Under the pieces are notes generated by a model, which did not search any database, was not told the origin of the DNA, and saw only the letters and a list, made by a program, of their open reading frames with translations. The position numbers and the translations under genes were made by a program. A DNA stretch of 64,000 bases from Cryptomeria japonica (Eukaryota; Streptophyta; Pinopsida; Cupressales; Cupressaceae). The stretch lies in assembly GCF_030272615.1 (NCBI RefSeq), contig NC_081413.1:182480951-182544950 (forward strand). Reading direction: 5' to 3'. Shown one piece after another: positions 46,182 through 56,400 of this stretch; positions within the stretch are counted from its first letter, which is position 1, and every line of letters starts with the position of its first letter.

Positions 46182-48618
46182 GTGTATGAAGTCTTAGAAG
46201 TCACAATATTCAGTCAATTATTTCAGCCCCAACCTTATTCACATATAGCCATGCCTAGTGAAATGTCACAACCATGTAATAGGAAAAGTTTCAGTATTAA
46301 GTATTGTGCTGCTCTAAATTTTGAAGGTATTCCGGGTTACCCAAATCTTATACCCACGGAAATTAGAAAGCATTTTCCAATATTCAGTGGGAAGAAATCA
46401 AAATCAACACATTTACATTTGAAAAGATTTTCAGATTTGATGGGAGAGTTTAAAGTTTGTCAAGAAGATGTGTGCATGAAGTTATTTGTCCAGTCATTGA
46501 AGGAAGATGCAAGGGATTGGTTCTCTTTTTTTGCTGGCAGATTGTATTTCCTCATGGGAAGAATTAATTTCAGACTTCATAGACCAATTTGCTAAAAAGG
46601 TGAGTGATTATGATTTGCTAAAAGAATTCACATACATACAAATTAGGGAATATGAATTGGTACCAACATTTAATATCAGGTTTTCACAAACATTGTCTAA
46701 AATTTCCAATAAGTATAAGTTCGATGATAAAGTATGTTTGGATATTTATATGAGTGTTTTTGGCAAGAAGATGGGTTTCTTATTGAGAAACAAAGAACCC
46801 AAAACTTTGCATGAAGCCTTTAACATAGCTAGGGATATTGAAAATAATTTGAAATTTGGGATCTCAAAGAGATTTGTGTCTGATGTTGTTTCTTGCCAAA
46901 ATACCTTCAATGGTGAAATACCATGTGAAGCTGAACAAATCATTCCTTGTCAAGGTGCATCAAGCTCTGCTGTTCCAAATGGTTTTGTTGATGCATGTGA
47001 TTCAAATTTAAATGAGAGTCAAGAATCTCTACTGTCAATGTTGGTTGTCTCTCATAGTAATGATGGAATGATCAGTGGGAAATGTTGTGACAATGCTGAT
47101 ACAGAGCTAGATATATATAAAGGATATGTACCATTTGATTTGTATGATAGTTATGTTGATTATGTGGCTGCAAATTATCAAGTAAATCATGCATCCCCCA
47201 AGGTTAATAATAATGAAATTAATGAGAATGATGACCATTGATTTTTACATGTTGCTGATGTATTTTATGTTGAAATACCAAATACTGAGGGATCACCAAA
47301 TGTTGTTGATTATGCAAGTGAAAATGTCCAATATGATGTAAATCAAGATTTGTTTAAATCTTATAAAACTGAAAATGAAACTATGGATGATGTTGATGGT
47401 GTTCTCAATGCAAGTATACCCAGTGATGAATGTGTTTCGGAATGGAGTGGTGATGCTGATTATGAGGACACTAAGTTCGATTTTCAGCACCTTGAAGGTA
47501 TACAAATGAACAATGAAGATCAATTTCAGAATAGGAATGATCTTGACACAAGTTTTTCATCTTCTTATGACCAACAAATGAATGCTAGTTGTGCAGCTGA
47601 AGATGCTTATGAGAATTCTTATTATTCATCTTGTGAAGATGATATAAGAGGAGACCAAATTAAATATCTCAGTCATGTATCTAAAAATGAAAGTATTTCT
47701 AAAGATAAAAATATATGTGACAGTGTGGATAATGTTTTATTTTCAGATTTAAGTGAACCTATATTTGAATGTTTTCAAAATTTGAAGTACCATGAAGAGG
47801 ATGTGAATGTTGATAGTATGCTTGAACCGGATATGAATTTCTTTTCTTTTGATATAAATGTTCGTAGTGCTGACCTCATTGATGAAAATGCTGAAGTTTC
47901 CCCTTGTGTTGAACAAGTTTGTTATGCTGATGTAGTTCCAAACAACAGTAGCATGTGTTATAAAAAATTACTTCATGATGAAGGTAAGAAGCATGGGTTA
48001 TGTGATGATTAATTCAAACCACAAATAAAAGTTTTTCAGGTGGATGTAAGTCTGAATGAGAAAGACTTAGCTAAGGATTTGCTTCAGCCAGAGGTATGCA
48101 TTATTTTCCATGATTGGGATATTGAGAATGCAGATGTATTGAGTTTGATAAACAATGAGAGTATAGAGTGTGATTAGCATAGGGAAGTATCACATCTGGA
48201 TCAAAATATTTGTGTTCCTTGTTTGCATCAATTGGTTGTTAATGTCCCTTGTTCTATGAATGTAAATGATAACAAGGTGAGCGCTGATGAGAAATACAAT
48301 GTTGAGAATGAATGTTTTATTTTTGAAATTCAGCATGATGGTGCCCTTGCAAAAGATAGAATTGATTGGGATAGTGAAATGTATGGTAGCTTGTGGGAAG
48401 GCCTCTACAGTGATTTGTCTCATGATTTTACTTTTGTTGAAGTAGTGTGTGGCTATAAAGTTCAAAATTAGACAAGAGATGTGTACACCAACTGTTACAG
48501 TAGTATGATGGAAGGGTTTGATTATAAGGATTATGTTTAGTTGTTGTTAAAAGGTTCCTTTGTTTGGATCATGATATCAAGTGATGAGAATCAAATTTTT
48601 GACACAGGTAAATGCTGA
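46182..48618 (+). pseudogene. Element D gag with long acidic tail, decayed
   Basis: The capsid region reads KHFPIFSGKKSKSTHLHLKR, LKEDARDWF, then after a one-base shift in a T run (about 46523-46530) SSWEELISDFIDQFAKKVSD, KEFTYIQIREYELVPTFNIR and FGKKMGFLLRNKEP. This matches the gypsy retrotransposon gag capsid. About 480 residues rich in Asp, Glu, Asn and Ser follow (DADYEDTKFDFQHLEGIQM and so on), continuous in frame across stops at 47239, 48010, 48175 and 48469 to a TGA at 48616. No zinc knuckle, protease or polymerase was found. The element is therefore gag-only. The acidic tail is unusual for a gag, which is normally basic at its C-terminus. Confidence 0.75.
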
Positions 48619-48848
48619 GGAAAGTGAAGCAATTTATAATCAATTGTAAGTATGTTTGTATATTTTGTACAGTTGTTTTGCTTCAATTGTGTGGTTTTCA
48701 ATAAAGTGCCCTACTGCTTGGTTAGAATAAGGAAGCCCTTTTCTTTTGAGAAGAGAAGAGAAGTGATCTATTTTTGGGTGGTCTGCTTTACCATAGATTC
48801 TGAATTCTTGTGTTGATCTTGCAATCAACCATCCCCAGTCAGAGCCAC
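48619..48848 (+). other. Element D region before its right terminal repeat
   Basis: A short non-coding interval. A purine run (AGAAGAGAAGAGAAG near 48750-48766) could be a polypurine tract but lies about 85 bases before the repeat edge. None sits at the edge itself. Confidence 0.4.
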
Positions 48849-48972
48849 TGCTGGGACTCATTAAATTTTGAGTAATTTGAGATGCCTATTTCAAAATTTT
48901 GCTCTCCATTTCCAAATGGTCATAAAATGAGTCAATTTGAATGGCCTAGTTAGAGAAAGGGTAAAATGGAGT
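48849..48972 (+). repeat. Element D right terminal repeat, first piece
   Basis: Begins TGCTGGGACTCATTAAATTT and matches 40915-41035 closely. It is broken at 48972 by insertion of element E and continues at 61767. Confidence 0.85.
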
Positions 48973-49782
48973 TGTATATGGTGAAAATGGATAACGACAA
49001 CGTTGAAAGACTAAATAGATTCAACCACAAAACCCTAGCCTAACAACAACAAAAATCCACCATAACATATGAAGATTACCTAAGACAATGCAAATCAAAT
49101 GAAATCGCAAAGATTATACCATCACATGTCCAATAGGGTTTGGATCTCCATTCTTCCTATCTCCATTGATCTTGCTTGATATATTTGCTCTCAGATTTTA
49201 TGTGCACAAGAGCTCAACAAAGAACGGAATGTGGTTGCAAGTAGGATCGCATATGCTCAAAAGCGTAGTGTAGTCAATTGATCAAGTAGTTAGGTCATTA
49301 GGATGATTGATTAGAATGCATAGAATGATTAGGGTTGATAATGAAGGAAGCATCTCCTTATATAGAAGACACTATAAGAAATGGAGGGATAAGATTAAGA
49401 GGTGTAAAAGGAGGTCGACTATGATTAGAGGGTAGGTAAAAGAAATAATAAAATAATAAAAGGGGTAGGTAGTGTATGAATTAAGAGATGAATGACATGT
49501 GTCATAGGTAGAAAAGGTTAATGAATTAATTAAATAAATAAATATTTATTTAATTAATAGAAGAAGTGGGATTAATTAAATAAATAAGATATTTATTTAA
49601 TTTAGGAAAAGAATAATTTAAATAAATAAATGTATTTATTTAAATGAGAAATAAGGCTAGAAGAGGATAAATGAATTAATTAAATAAATAAAGATCTATT
49701 TAATTAATAGAAGAACTAGGCTAAAATAATTAAATAAATAAAATATTTATTTAATTAGACATGACAATTTTAGGTGTCTACA
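48973..49782 (-). repeat. Left LTR of element E (3' LTR in element sense)
   Basis: On the plus strand it starts TGTATATGGTGAAAATGG and ends AGGTGTCTACA. It contains five tandem AT-rich palindromes at about 49526-49757 (AAATAAATA/TATTTATTT arms). Confidence 0.9.
49526..49757. repeat. Five tandem AT-rich palindromes in the E LTR
   Basis: Near-perfect inverted repeats of the type TTAAATAAATA-N-TATTTATTTAA at about 49526-49558, 49571-49604, 49614-49645, 49674-49709 and 49726-49757. Each could form a hairpin of about 12-15 bp. The other LTR has the same five at about 61503-61741. Confidence 0.8.
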
Positions 49783-49798
49783 TTTTGTCCCTCTTTGA
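49783..49798 (-). promoter_or_regulatory. Polypurine tract of element E
   Basis: The minus strand reads TCAAAGAGGGACAAAA directly before the LTR start TGTAGACACC. Confidence 0.75.
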
Positions 49799-50299
49799 GA
49801 CAATGCGGCTTGTCGCGTTGTTTCAAATAAAATAATATGAACTGATACAGAGTTGTCCCAAGATGGGAATGATATGCCCCCTCGAGAGATTGGATGAAAA
49901 TGTATGAAAAGACCACAAACAATCTCTCGATAAGAAAAAAAGGCTAGAATGGACTGACCAGATAAAGTGACAAAGTCACGGGATAACGAAGACTGACACA
50001 GGAGACTAGGGCCAGGGTAGTCTATAAGATAGACCATGAGGGAAATACATCCTCATTGTCATCTACACCTCCAAGAGATTAGAGTGCAGAGAGAGAAAAA
50101 AGCAGCAGCAGTCAGCAGCGATGGCTTTGGTTCACAGATTTGACCACGTTCGCTGATATCAGAGGCCAACAGAGGCAGGAGAGTCAGTAAGTACCACCAA
50201 ACCTCCTCATACTTCGACACATTTATTATTGTCATTAATGCATGGTAGATAGGGCAATAAATGCGCTTAGAATAGGGTTCAAAAAATGTCCAAAAATGT
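49799..50299. other. Element E end region, non-coding
   Basis: Between the polypurine tract and the motif array. An AGCAGCAGCAGTCAGCAGCG stretch lies near 50101-50120. No gene is recognised. Confidence 0.5.
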
Positions 50300-50475
50300 C
50301 CAGGCGCATCTGCGTTGGTGCCAGGCGCGTCTGTGCCAAGAAGGCACGTCTATGTCGCCCAGGCGCGTCTGTGCAGAGCATAGGCGCATCTATGTTTTTC
50401 AGGTGCGTCTATGTTTTTCAGGCCCATCTGTGCAGTCTTCAAGTGCATTTATATCAGGAAAGCGCATTTGTGTAA
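50300..50475. repeat. Array of GGCGCGTCTGTG-like units (E, 3' side)
   Basis: About nine degenerate units of roughly 20 bp, core GGCGCRTCTRTG, between 50300 and 50475 on the plus strand. The same core in reverse complement (CACAGACGCG) forms arrays at 59184-59373 and 60590-60850. Confidence 0.8.
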
Positions 50476-50599
50476 AAAAAAAGTGAATTTGTGTCTTCTA
50501 GGTCAAATCGACAATTCTGTGATGAACATACGCTGTCGAGTGGATAAGCTGCTGTGAGGATACACTCAAGCGGGTCCTCTAGGGAGGACTAGGATAGAT

Positions 50600-50880
50600 C
50601 AAGGCACTTTGTGATGAACAGGGAGTACTAAAATATGAGCAGCACTTTGTGATGAACAATGAGTGCAAATGTAAGCAGCACTTTGTGATGAACAGTGAGT
50701 GCAAATGTGAGCAACACTTTGTGATGAACAGGGAGTGCAACACACGTAGTACTTTGTGATGAACAGGGAGTGCAACTAGGATAGATAGCAACACTTTGTG
50801 ATGAAAAGTGAGTGTCACTAGGATAGAATGCCATATGCATTTAGATAAAAAGTAGCATTTTGTGATAAACAAGGAATGCC
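50600..50880. repeat. Seven tandem CACTTTGTGATGAACAGGGA units
   Basis: Copies of a CACTTTGTGATGAACAGKGAGTGC unit start near 50605, 50643, 50679, 50715, 50750, 50792 and 50856, spaced 35-64 bases. They lie just upstream of the PMD reading frame and end before a splice-acceptor-like TTGCTTGACTGCAG. Confidence 0.8.
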
Positions 50881-50915
50881 ATGATGACTGACATGATTGA
50901 TTTGCTTGACTGCAG

Positions 50916-52810
50916 GAGTCACGAGAGAGATTTCCATCCACTCAGAGATTGCGACCTGAGCTGATAGCCAAGGAGTGAGCTACTATCGAGGCTATGGGAT
51001 TGAGACATGTGTTGTATGTGCCTAAGTTTTGGGCGAACATGGGACTGTTGACTACGCTGGTGGAGAGATGGCACTCCGAGACTTGTACTTTCCATTTGCT
51101 GATGGGGGAGATGACAGTCACCCTCGAGGATGTATATAGGATATTGAGGATACCGATCGATGGGGAGCTGATCCCATATGATCAAGATGGAGACAGGGAG
51201 GCCTTGAGATGAGTGTTCCAGGACTAGAGATGAGGGCAGGGCATGTGGCTTGGGACACTATGACAGCTACAGGGCTAACGCTGTCGGCAGTGATAGGAGG
51301 AGCGATCAGTGGGTTCCTGTGTCCGGATAGGGCGACACAGGGGTTGGTTGTAGGCTGGGGAGGAGCATTGGAGACACAGCACACCAGATATGCTTGGGGA
51401 CCATGTGTGCTAGCACACCTATATTATGAGCTGCATCAGTTTGTATACCACGGATCAGTGGGATTGGGCTACGGGGTGACATTGCTGCAGGTGTGGGCTT
51501 ATGAGCATCTGCCAGTGACGAGACCGATACACTTTAGAGGCAGAGGTCACGAACACAGTTTCATGCATTTGTACGACATGATCACGTCACAGCCATGGAT
51601 TGGCAGGCTAGAGTACTAACAGCGGGTGATTGATGACATCGATATGGTCATATGGAGGCCATACCTGGGATGCGAGCAGTGGGAGGACGATGTGGCAGAA
51701 CTTCCCTACACCTTCCAGAGTAGGTACCTGATTGGGTGGACGCCCTATGTGCTAGAGAGGTAGCTAGTGGATAGGGTTGGCAAGATTTAGCGGATGCCAC
51801 GGGGCTCAGGCATGTATGCACGGACTGTGAGAGATCAGGTGTAGTTTGGACCCCTGTTATCATATGATCAGGCTATTACGCAGCTGGTAGAGATGATGCC
51901 CCTACCTTAGGACATGTGGCCAGAGATTAAGGATGCCGGCATGGATGCCAAGTACATAGCATACTGGGCCAAGCATCTATTCCCACACCTGACGGATTCG
52001 GGGGAGCCATTAGATGGAGATGGTGGTGGGGATGATGATGATGGTGGAGCTGATGGGGGCAGAGGCCGACGAATGAGGAGGGGAGCAGTTGGAGAGAGGA
52101 GGGTTGCACCACAGAGGGAGGGTGGAGAAGATAGGCAGGCTCGGGTGGTGAGGGGTCGCGGTGGATTGCTGCTACAGGTGCCAGCAGCACAGGGTCCCAG
52201 ACAGGTGCAAGTACAGGGACAGGGATAGGTACCAGTACAGGCACTAGTATAGGTACCAGTACAGGCACAGGCACAGGGGCAGGCACCTGTACAAGGGGAG
52301 CCACAGGCAGAGCCATAGAGGGCTGATGTAGAGGAGGATGAGCTGATAGAGCTGAGGGAGATCTGCTAGGGATAGGCAGATGAGATCCAGGAGTTGGAGA
52401 GGGAGAGGGATAGGCTCAGGAGGCGGCTCTAAGATACTGAGCAGGAGCGAGACTAGGCCATCCAGTGCTACACAGAGGTTGAGACAGCACTAAGGGCTGC
52501 GAGATAGGCAGCAGAGGACACAAGGGACAGATATGCCTATGTCCTGCAGGCAGGGGAGGAGATTGCCTACTGGTGGGATCTCTATTATGGTGCAGTGCCA
52601 GTGGATCAGCAGGTGAGGAGCTTCCATAGACCATCGCAGACAACAACAGCTACGGGAGGGAGCCGGAGGAGACAGGCATCGAGTGGTGGGGTTACGGGTC
52701 CTCCACCACCACCAAATAGAGGGGAGAGGAGGGATGATCCTGGGGTGGGTCCTTTAGGGGCTCAGATTCCATCGAGGCCAGGCGGCTCCAAGGGAGGGAG
52801 TTCATCATAG
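50916..52810 (+). pseudogene. Plant mobile domain (PMD) gene on the opposite strand of element E
   Basis: The frame can be followed from an acceptor-like site (AG at 50914-50915) to the TAG at 52808-52810, about 630 codons. The N-terminal part is a clear PMD: LLTTLVERWHSETCTFHLLM, GEMTVTLEDVYRIL, PIDGE. After a shift near 51222 it reads GHVAWDTMTATGLTLSAV, RYAWGPCVLAHLYYELHQF and VLQVWAYEHL-like aromatic blocks. An Asp/Gly-rich and Arg-rich linker, a Val/Pro/Gln repeat region (52200-52300), a coiled coil (IQELERERE) and a Pro/Gly-rich tail follow. There are about twelve TAG and two TAA in-frame stops, plus TGA at 50970 and 51211. The region is GC-rich, unlike the rest of E. PMD proteins occur in MAIN/MAIL1 nuclear proteins and in several plant transposons. 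Likely captured; now non-functional. Confidence 0.8.
52200..52300 (+). repeat. CAGGTA/CAGGCA hexamer run inside the PMD gene
   Basis: Imperfect six-base repeats (CAGGTACCAGTACAGGCA-like) encode alternating Val/Pro/Gln/Ala residues. They probably arose by slippage in the coding region. Confidence 0.7.
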
Positions 52811-54460
52811 CCATAGAGGGCTCCCTATGTATCAGTATTGTACCATTTTTGTATGATGATGTAGACACCTTCGGGTGATTGTAGCCATATGATTTTTGGA
52901 CATCATTGTATTATGACACTTATGATATATATATGAGATGATTCATCTTTGCGGTAGCTATATACATGTGTACCTATGTGATGAGGTGTTCTTATGTGAT
53001 GTTTGTTTTATGTGATGTTTATGATATGGATGCAAATATGTATATGATGTAATGCAATATTTTTGTTCTTTTATGTTTTATATGTGTATGCATGATACAA
53101 ATGTGAATGTATGAAGTGCAGATGAATATGACAATGCAAATAACTATTTACATGATGAGAATATAAAATGTTCTAACATATGTTGTGTAGGATGTGATGC
53201 AATTGTGATATCTATATGTATGTATGAAATGCTTATATGTGGTAATGTAGGTGCAACTATATGAAATGCAAATGTTTTTGGTGTGTCATTATACTCAGTC
53301 ATGTGATAGCAGGCTACGCGGACTCAAGAAGGATGATGGAAGTCAATCAAGAAAGGGGGATGAAAGACAAAAGATATGAAAGTGAAAGAGCTTCTTGTGC
53401 GTTATCATCATTGAGCTTTATTATGGCAAGTAGGTTATGACAATCGAGGCATATGTTCGACCTAGAAAGTCATTGTACCCGTTTGCATAGAGATAAGACA
53501 GTCACAAACAAGGAATGTCCCAGTTCACACTAGACTCTCAGTGTCCTCATATCCTTGGACAAGTCATAGCATTACTAAGAGACAATCCACAGACAGCAAA
53601 TACAAATAGGTGACGATACACCATCCTCGCCTTTCTAGTCAAAGACATCCTAGAGATAGAATCTCTAGTCAGATACATCCCCAAAAAGCTAAAAGACATG
53701 TCACCAAAAGATAAAATCAAAAGAAAACCAAGACTTGACACCAACATCCACTGTAGTCCTCAAGTTTAGTGTCTCTTGTCACTTGTATAAGTCTTATTTG
53801 ATTGTGGTCATAATATTTACTTTCACAAAATGGATAGATAGCACTGAACCATAATGTTGTCTGAGTTTGTTGAAAGATTTGATTTTGTTGAAGCCCATTG
53901 TTGTTGCTGTCTCATCTGAAACTGACTGAATCCATGAAACTGATACTTTATTGCGAAGAAGACGAAACTTTATTGCAAATTAGTGATGCAGATGCTGCTT
54001 TATTGAGAATTGTGTGCGGATAGACTGAAGAAAACTAGAAGAAACTATACTCCTCAGAACGTGCAATGCTCTCAGTTCCACACCCATCACTAGACATAGG
54101 ATTTGCCTTAGCCATAGATAGGAGCTGATTTATTATGGATGGAAAGGGAGGTTTATTATGAATGGCTAACCAATCTTGGGTAGATCAATAACAAGCCATG
54201 ATGGGAATGGGTAAGTTTATTATGGATGAATTGCTCGTGAGTGTGTGCAAAGTGAAGTGATGAAAGAGAATCTTGAAGGAGGGAGGAGCAATGTCTCTAC
54301 ACATGGCGTTGGTGACCCATTTTTCACCATGGTACTTGCCTAGGGCGCCACCAAAGTGGTTTTCACCGTTGGACAAAATGTTTTTCTTTACTTTTTTTGA
54401 TTTTTCAATATTTTTTGTGTCACAAGGTGCCTGTTTGCCAAGTTTTCACCAAGTAACGAT
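52811..54460. other. Element E spacer between the PMD gene and the polyprotein
   Basis: An ATGTATGATGTGATGCAA-type low-complexity stretch (about 52920-53290) is followed by ordinary non-coding DNA. Convergent ends of the plus-strand PMD gene and the minus-strand polyprotein face each other across it. No further gene is recognised. Confidence 0.5.
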
Positions 54461-54580
54461 TTTTTTGTTTTATCAATTTTTTTTGTATTTTTGAATTTTT
54501 TGATTTTTTTTGTATTTTTGAAATTTTTTATTTTTTTTGTATTTTTGAAATTTTTATTTTTTTTGTATTTTTTGAATTAG
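54461..54580. repeat. T-rich minisatellite next to the E polyprotein stop
   Basis: Four imperfect copies of a TTTTTTTGTATTTTTGAAAT-like unit. It lies about 15 bases beyond the stop codon of the minus-strand polyprotein, so in element sense it is an A-rich 3' tract. Confidence 0.7.
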
Positions 54581-54594
54581 GATATTCCAAAGAG

Positions 54595-55890
54595 CTATGT
54601 GTAGAACTTGCAAAGGTGCATGTTGTTGATAGGATCCTCCAAAGGTTCACCTTCTATAGTTGAGAGCTGATATGCACCAGATCCATATGCTGCTGTAATG
54701 ATGTAAGGACCAAGCCAGTTTGGTTCGAACTTGCCCTTCTTCTCTTTGTTTTGCTGATTTTTAGGATTTTCTCTGAGAACCAAATCACCTACCTCAAATG
54801 TGCGAGGCTTGACTTTATGATTGTAGTTGCATTGTTCCTTGACTGAATGATGTGTAGCTTGAATGTTTGTCTTCCTTGATAAAGGAATTGAGATAGAATT
54901 ACTAGTGTGTGGATTACACAGGCCCATATGCATGTCACCTGAAGAAGTTTGGGCATCTCTGATAACAAAGTCCCTTGAGGAAGCTCCATTAAAGGTCCAT
55001 GATGTATCGCCAGAAGGGAAAGGATGTGTGAAACAAGTGGATGAGTTATGAAGGCTTATGATTGTAAAAAGGAGTGAAAGTGGGATAGCATGATGGAGAC
55101 TTAGGATCAACAAGTATGTTTTTTGACTTAAAATTCTAGGAATTTTGCCCCCAGTTATTTTGATATTAGGGGAGATCATCTCTTGCTCTTTTTTCTTCAT
55201 ACTATTTTTATCCTTGACTTTGATTTTTGTAGAGTCCAATAGCTTTTGATTTTGATTTGGACTAAAGGACTTTTCTTTATTGTTGACTTGTAGATTTTTC
55301 TTTTCAAAGCTTGATTTTTGATCCCCAATGAGTAAGGGATTTTGTAATTCTTGTTGATCCAAGTCTAGGAGCGGAGTGGAAATGGAATGAGTGGATGAAA
55401 TGGTAAAGCTATATGAGTTCTCAAGAGGGTTGGGGATATTCTCAATAGATTCTTTGTTGGAACCACTCTTAGGACTGTTGATATCAAGAGATGCTTGCAC
55501 CACTAGAGGAGATTTGCATTCAGACTTAGTGGCCACAACACTAGGTGCTTCATACCCAATTCCTTGGCATTGCAAATTATTTGTAGATTGTTCCCGTCGA
55601 CTGAATACCTTAGGAGATAGTGGGAGTTGATCAACATGAAAGATATACTCACCACATCCCATGTCTTTAACCTTGAATTTTTCGTTGAGCTCTGCTTGTT
55701 TTGATGTAGAAGGTTTCAAGGATTCTGGATCCACATATGCTGATGAAGGAATAGATTCTCGATTGACTGGGATTGTTATTTCATATCAAGGTTGTAGATT
55801 GTTGCAATATATGAATGGATTTTTATCCACTTTGATAGTCACTTCAACTCCATTGTGTGGAAACTTGATGCATCGATGATATGTAGATGG
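54595..55890 (-). pseudogene. Element E linker with hydrophobic segment fused to integrase C-terminal tail
   Basis: In frame with the protease upstream. About 190 Ser/Lys/Asn-rich residues with no domain are followed by a hydrophobic stretch YLLILSLHHAIPLSLLFTII (about 55050-55120). A short SGDTSWTFNGASSRD segment then leads to a gypsy integrase C-terminal module: TFEVGDLVLRENPKNQQ, KFEPNWLGPYIITAAYGSGA and LCKFYT at the TAG. The catalytic core of integrase, RT and RNase H are missing from between protease and this tail. A TGA near 55788 precedes the long open part. Confidence 0.75.
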
Positions 55891-55899
55891 GACTGTGCT

Positions 55900-56400
55900 C
55901 ATTTCATGAATCTAAGGATGTCCTAAGAATATGTTGTATGTGAGATCAAGATCAAGTACTTGATAAACCACATCCTTTGTAATTGGCCCAACTCTGAGAG
56001 GTAAGGTGAATGTACCCTTGGATGAACGCTCTTCATCATCATATGCTTTGATAGTAATTTTGTTTGTAGAATTCAAAGCTTTGTCAGAATATCCCAATTG
56101 TTTAATAGTGCTCAATGTACAAATGTTTAGACCTAATCCTCCATCTATCAGGACTCGTTTGATTCTATGTTTGTGTATGAAGGCTTCAATGTGTAAAGGT
56201 GCATTATGTGGCTGACTTACGGAGGCGTCATCGGCTTCTGTGAATGTAAGGGAGTGTGGAATGGAAAGGTATCCCACCATGGCTTGAAACTAGTCCACGT
56301 TCAGATCAGTAGGGACAGTAGTGTCTCTCAAAATTTTGTCAAGAATGGCCTTATGTGTAGGGGATATGCGTAAAAGCTCAAGGATGGAGATGAGCGCGGG
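55900..56400 (-). pseudogene. Element E protease-like domain
   Basis: The minus frame shows RIKRVLIDGGLGLNICTLST (about 56160-56100), the IDGG form of the retropepsin loop found in some gypsy groups. It is followed by KAYDDEERSSKGTFTLPL and VLDLDLTYNIFLGHP near 55915-55960, where a TAG replaces the Trp of the usual PWI. It is in frame with the CCHC part of gag upstream. Stops at about 56284 and 56412 interrupt it. Confidence 0.8.

Noticed and set aside
50579-50941. A 120-codon minus-strand frame with repeated HSLFITKCC peptides
   Set aside because: It is produced by the tandem CACTTTGTGATGAACAGGGA repeat read on the other strand, with no start context or domain.
51927-52316. A Pro/Val/His-rich minus-strand frame of 129 codons
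   Set aside because: Antisense of the low-complexity part of the PMD gene, caused by GC-rich hexamer repeats.
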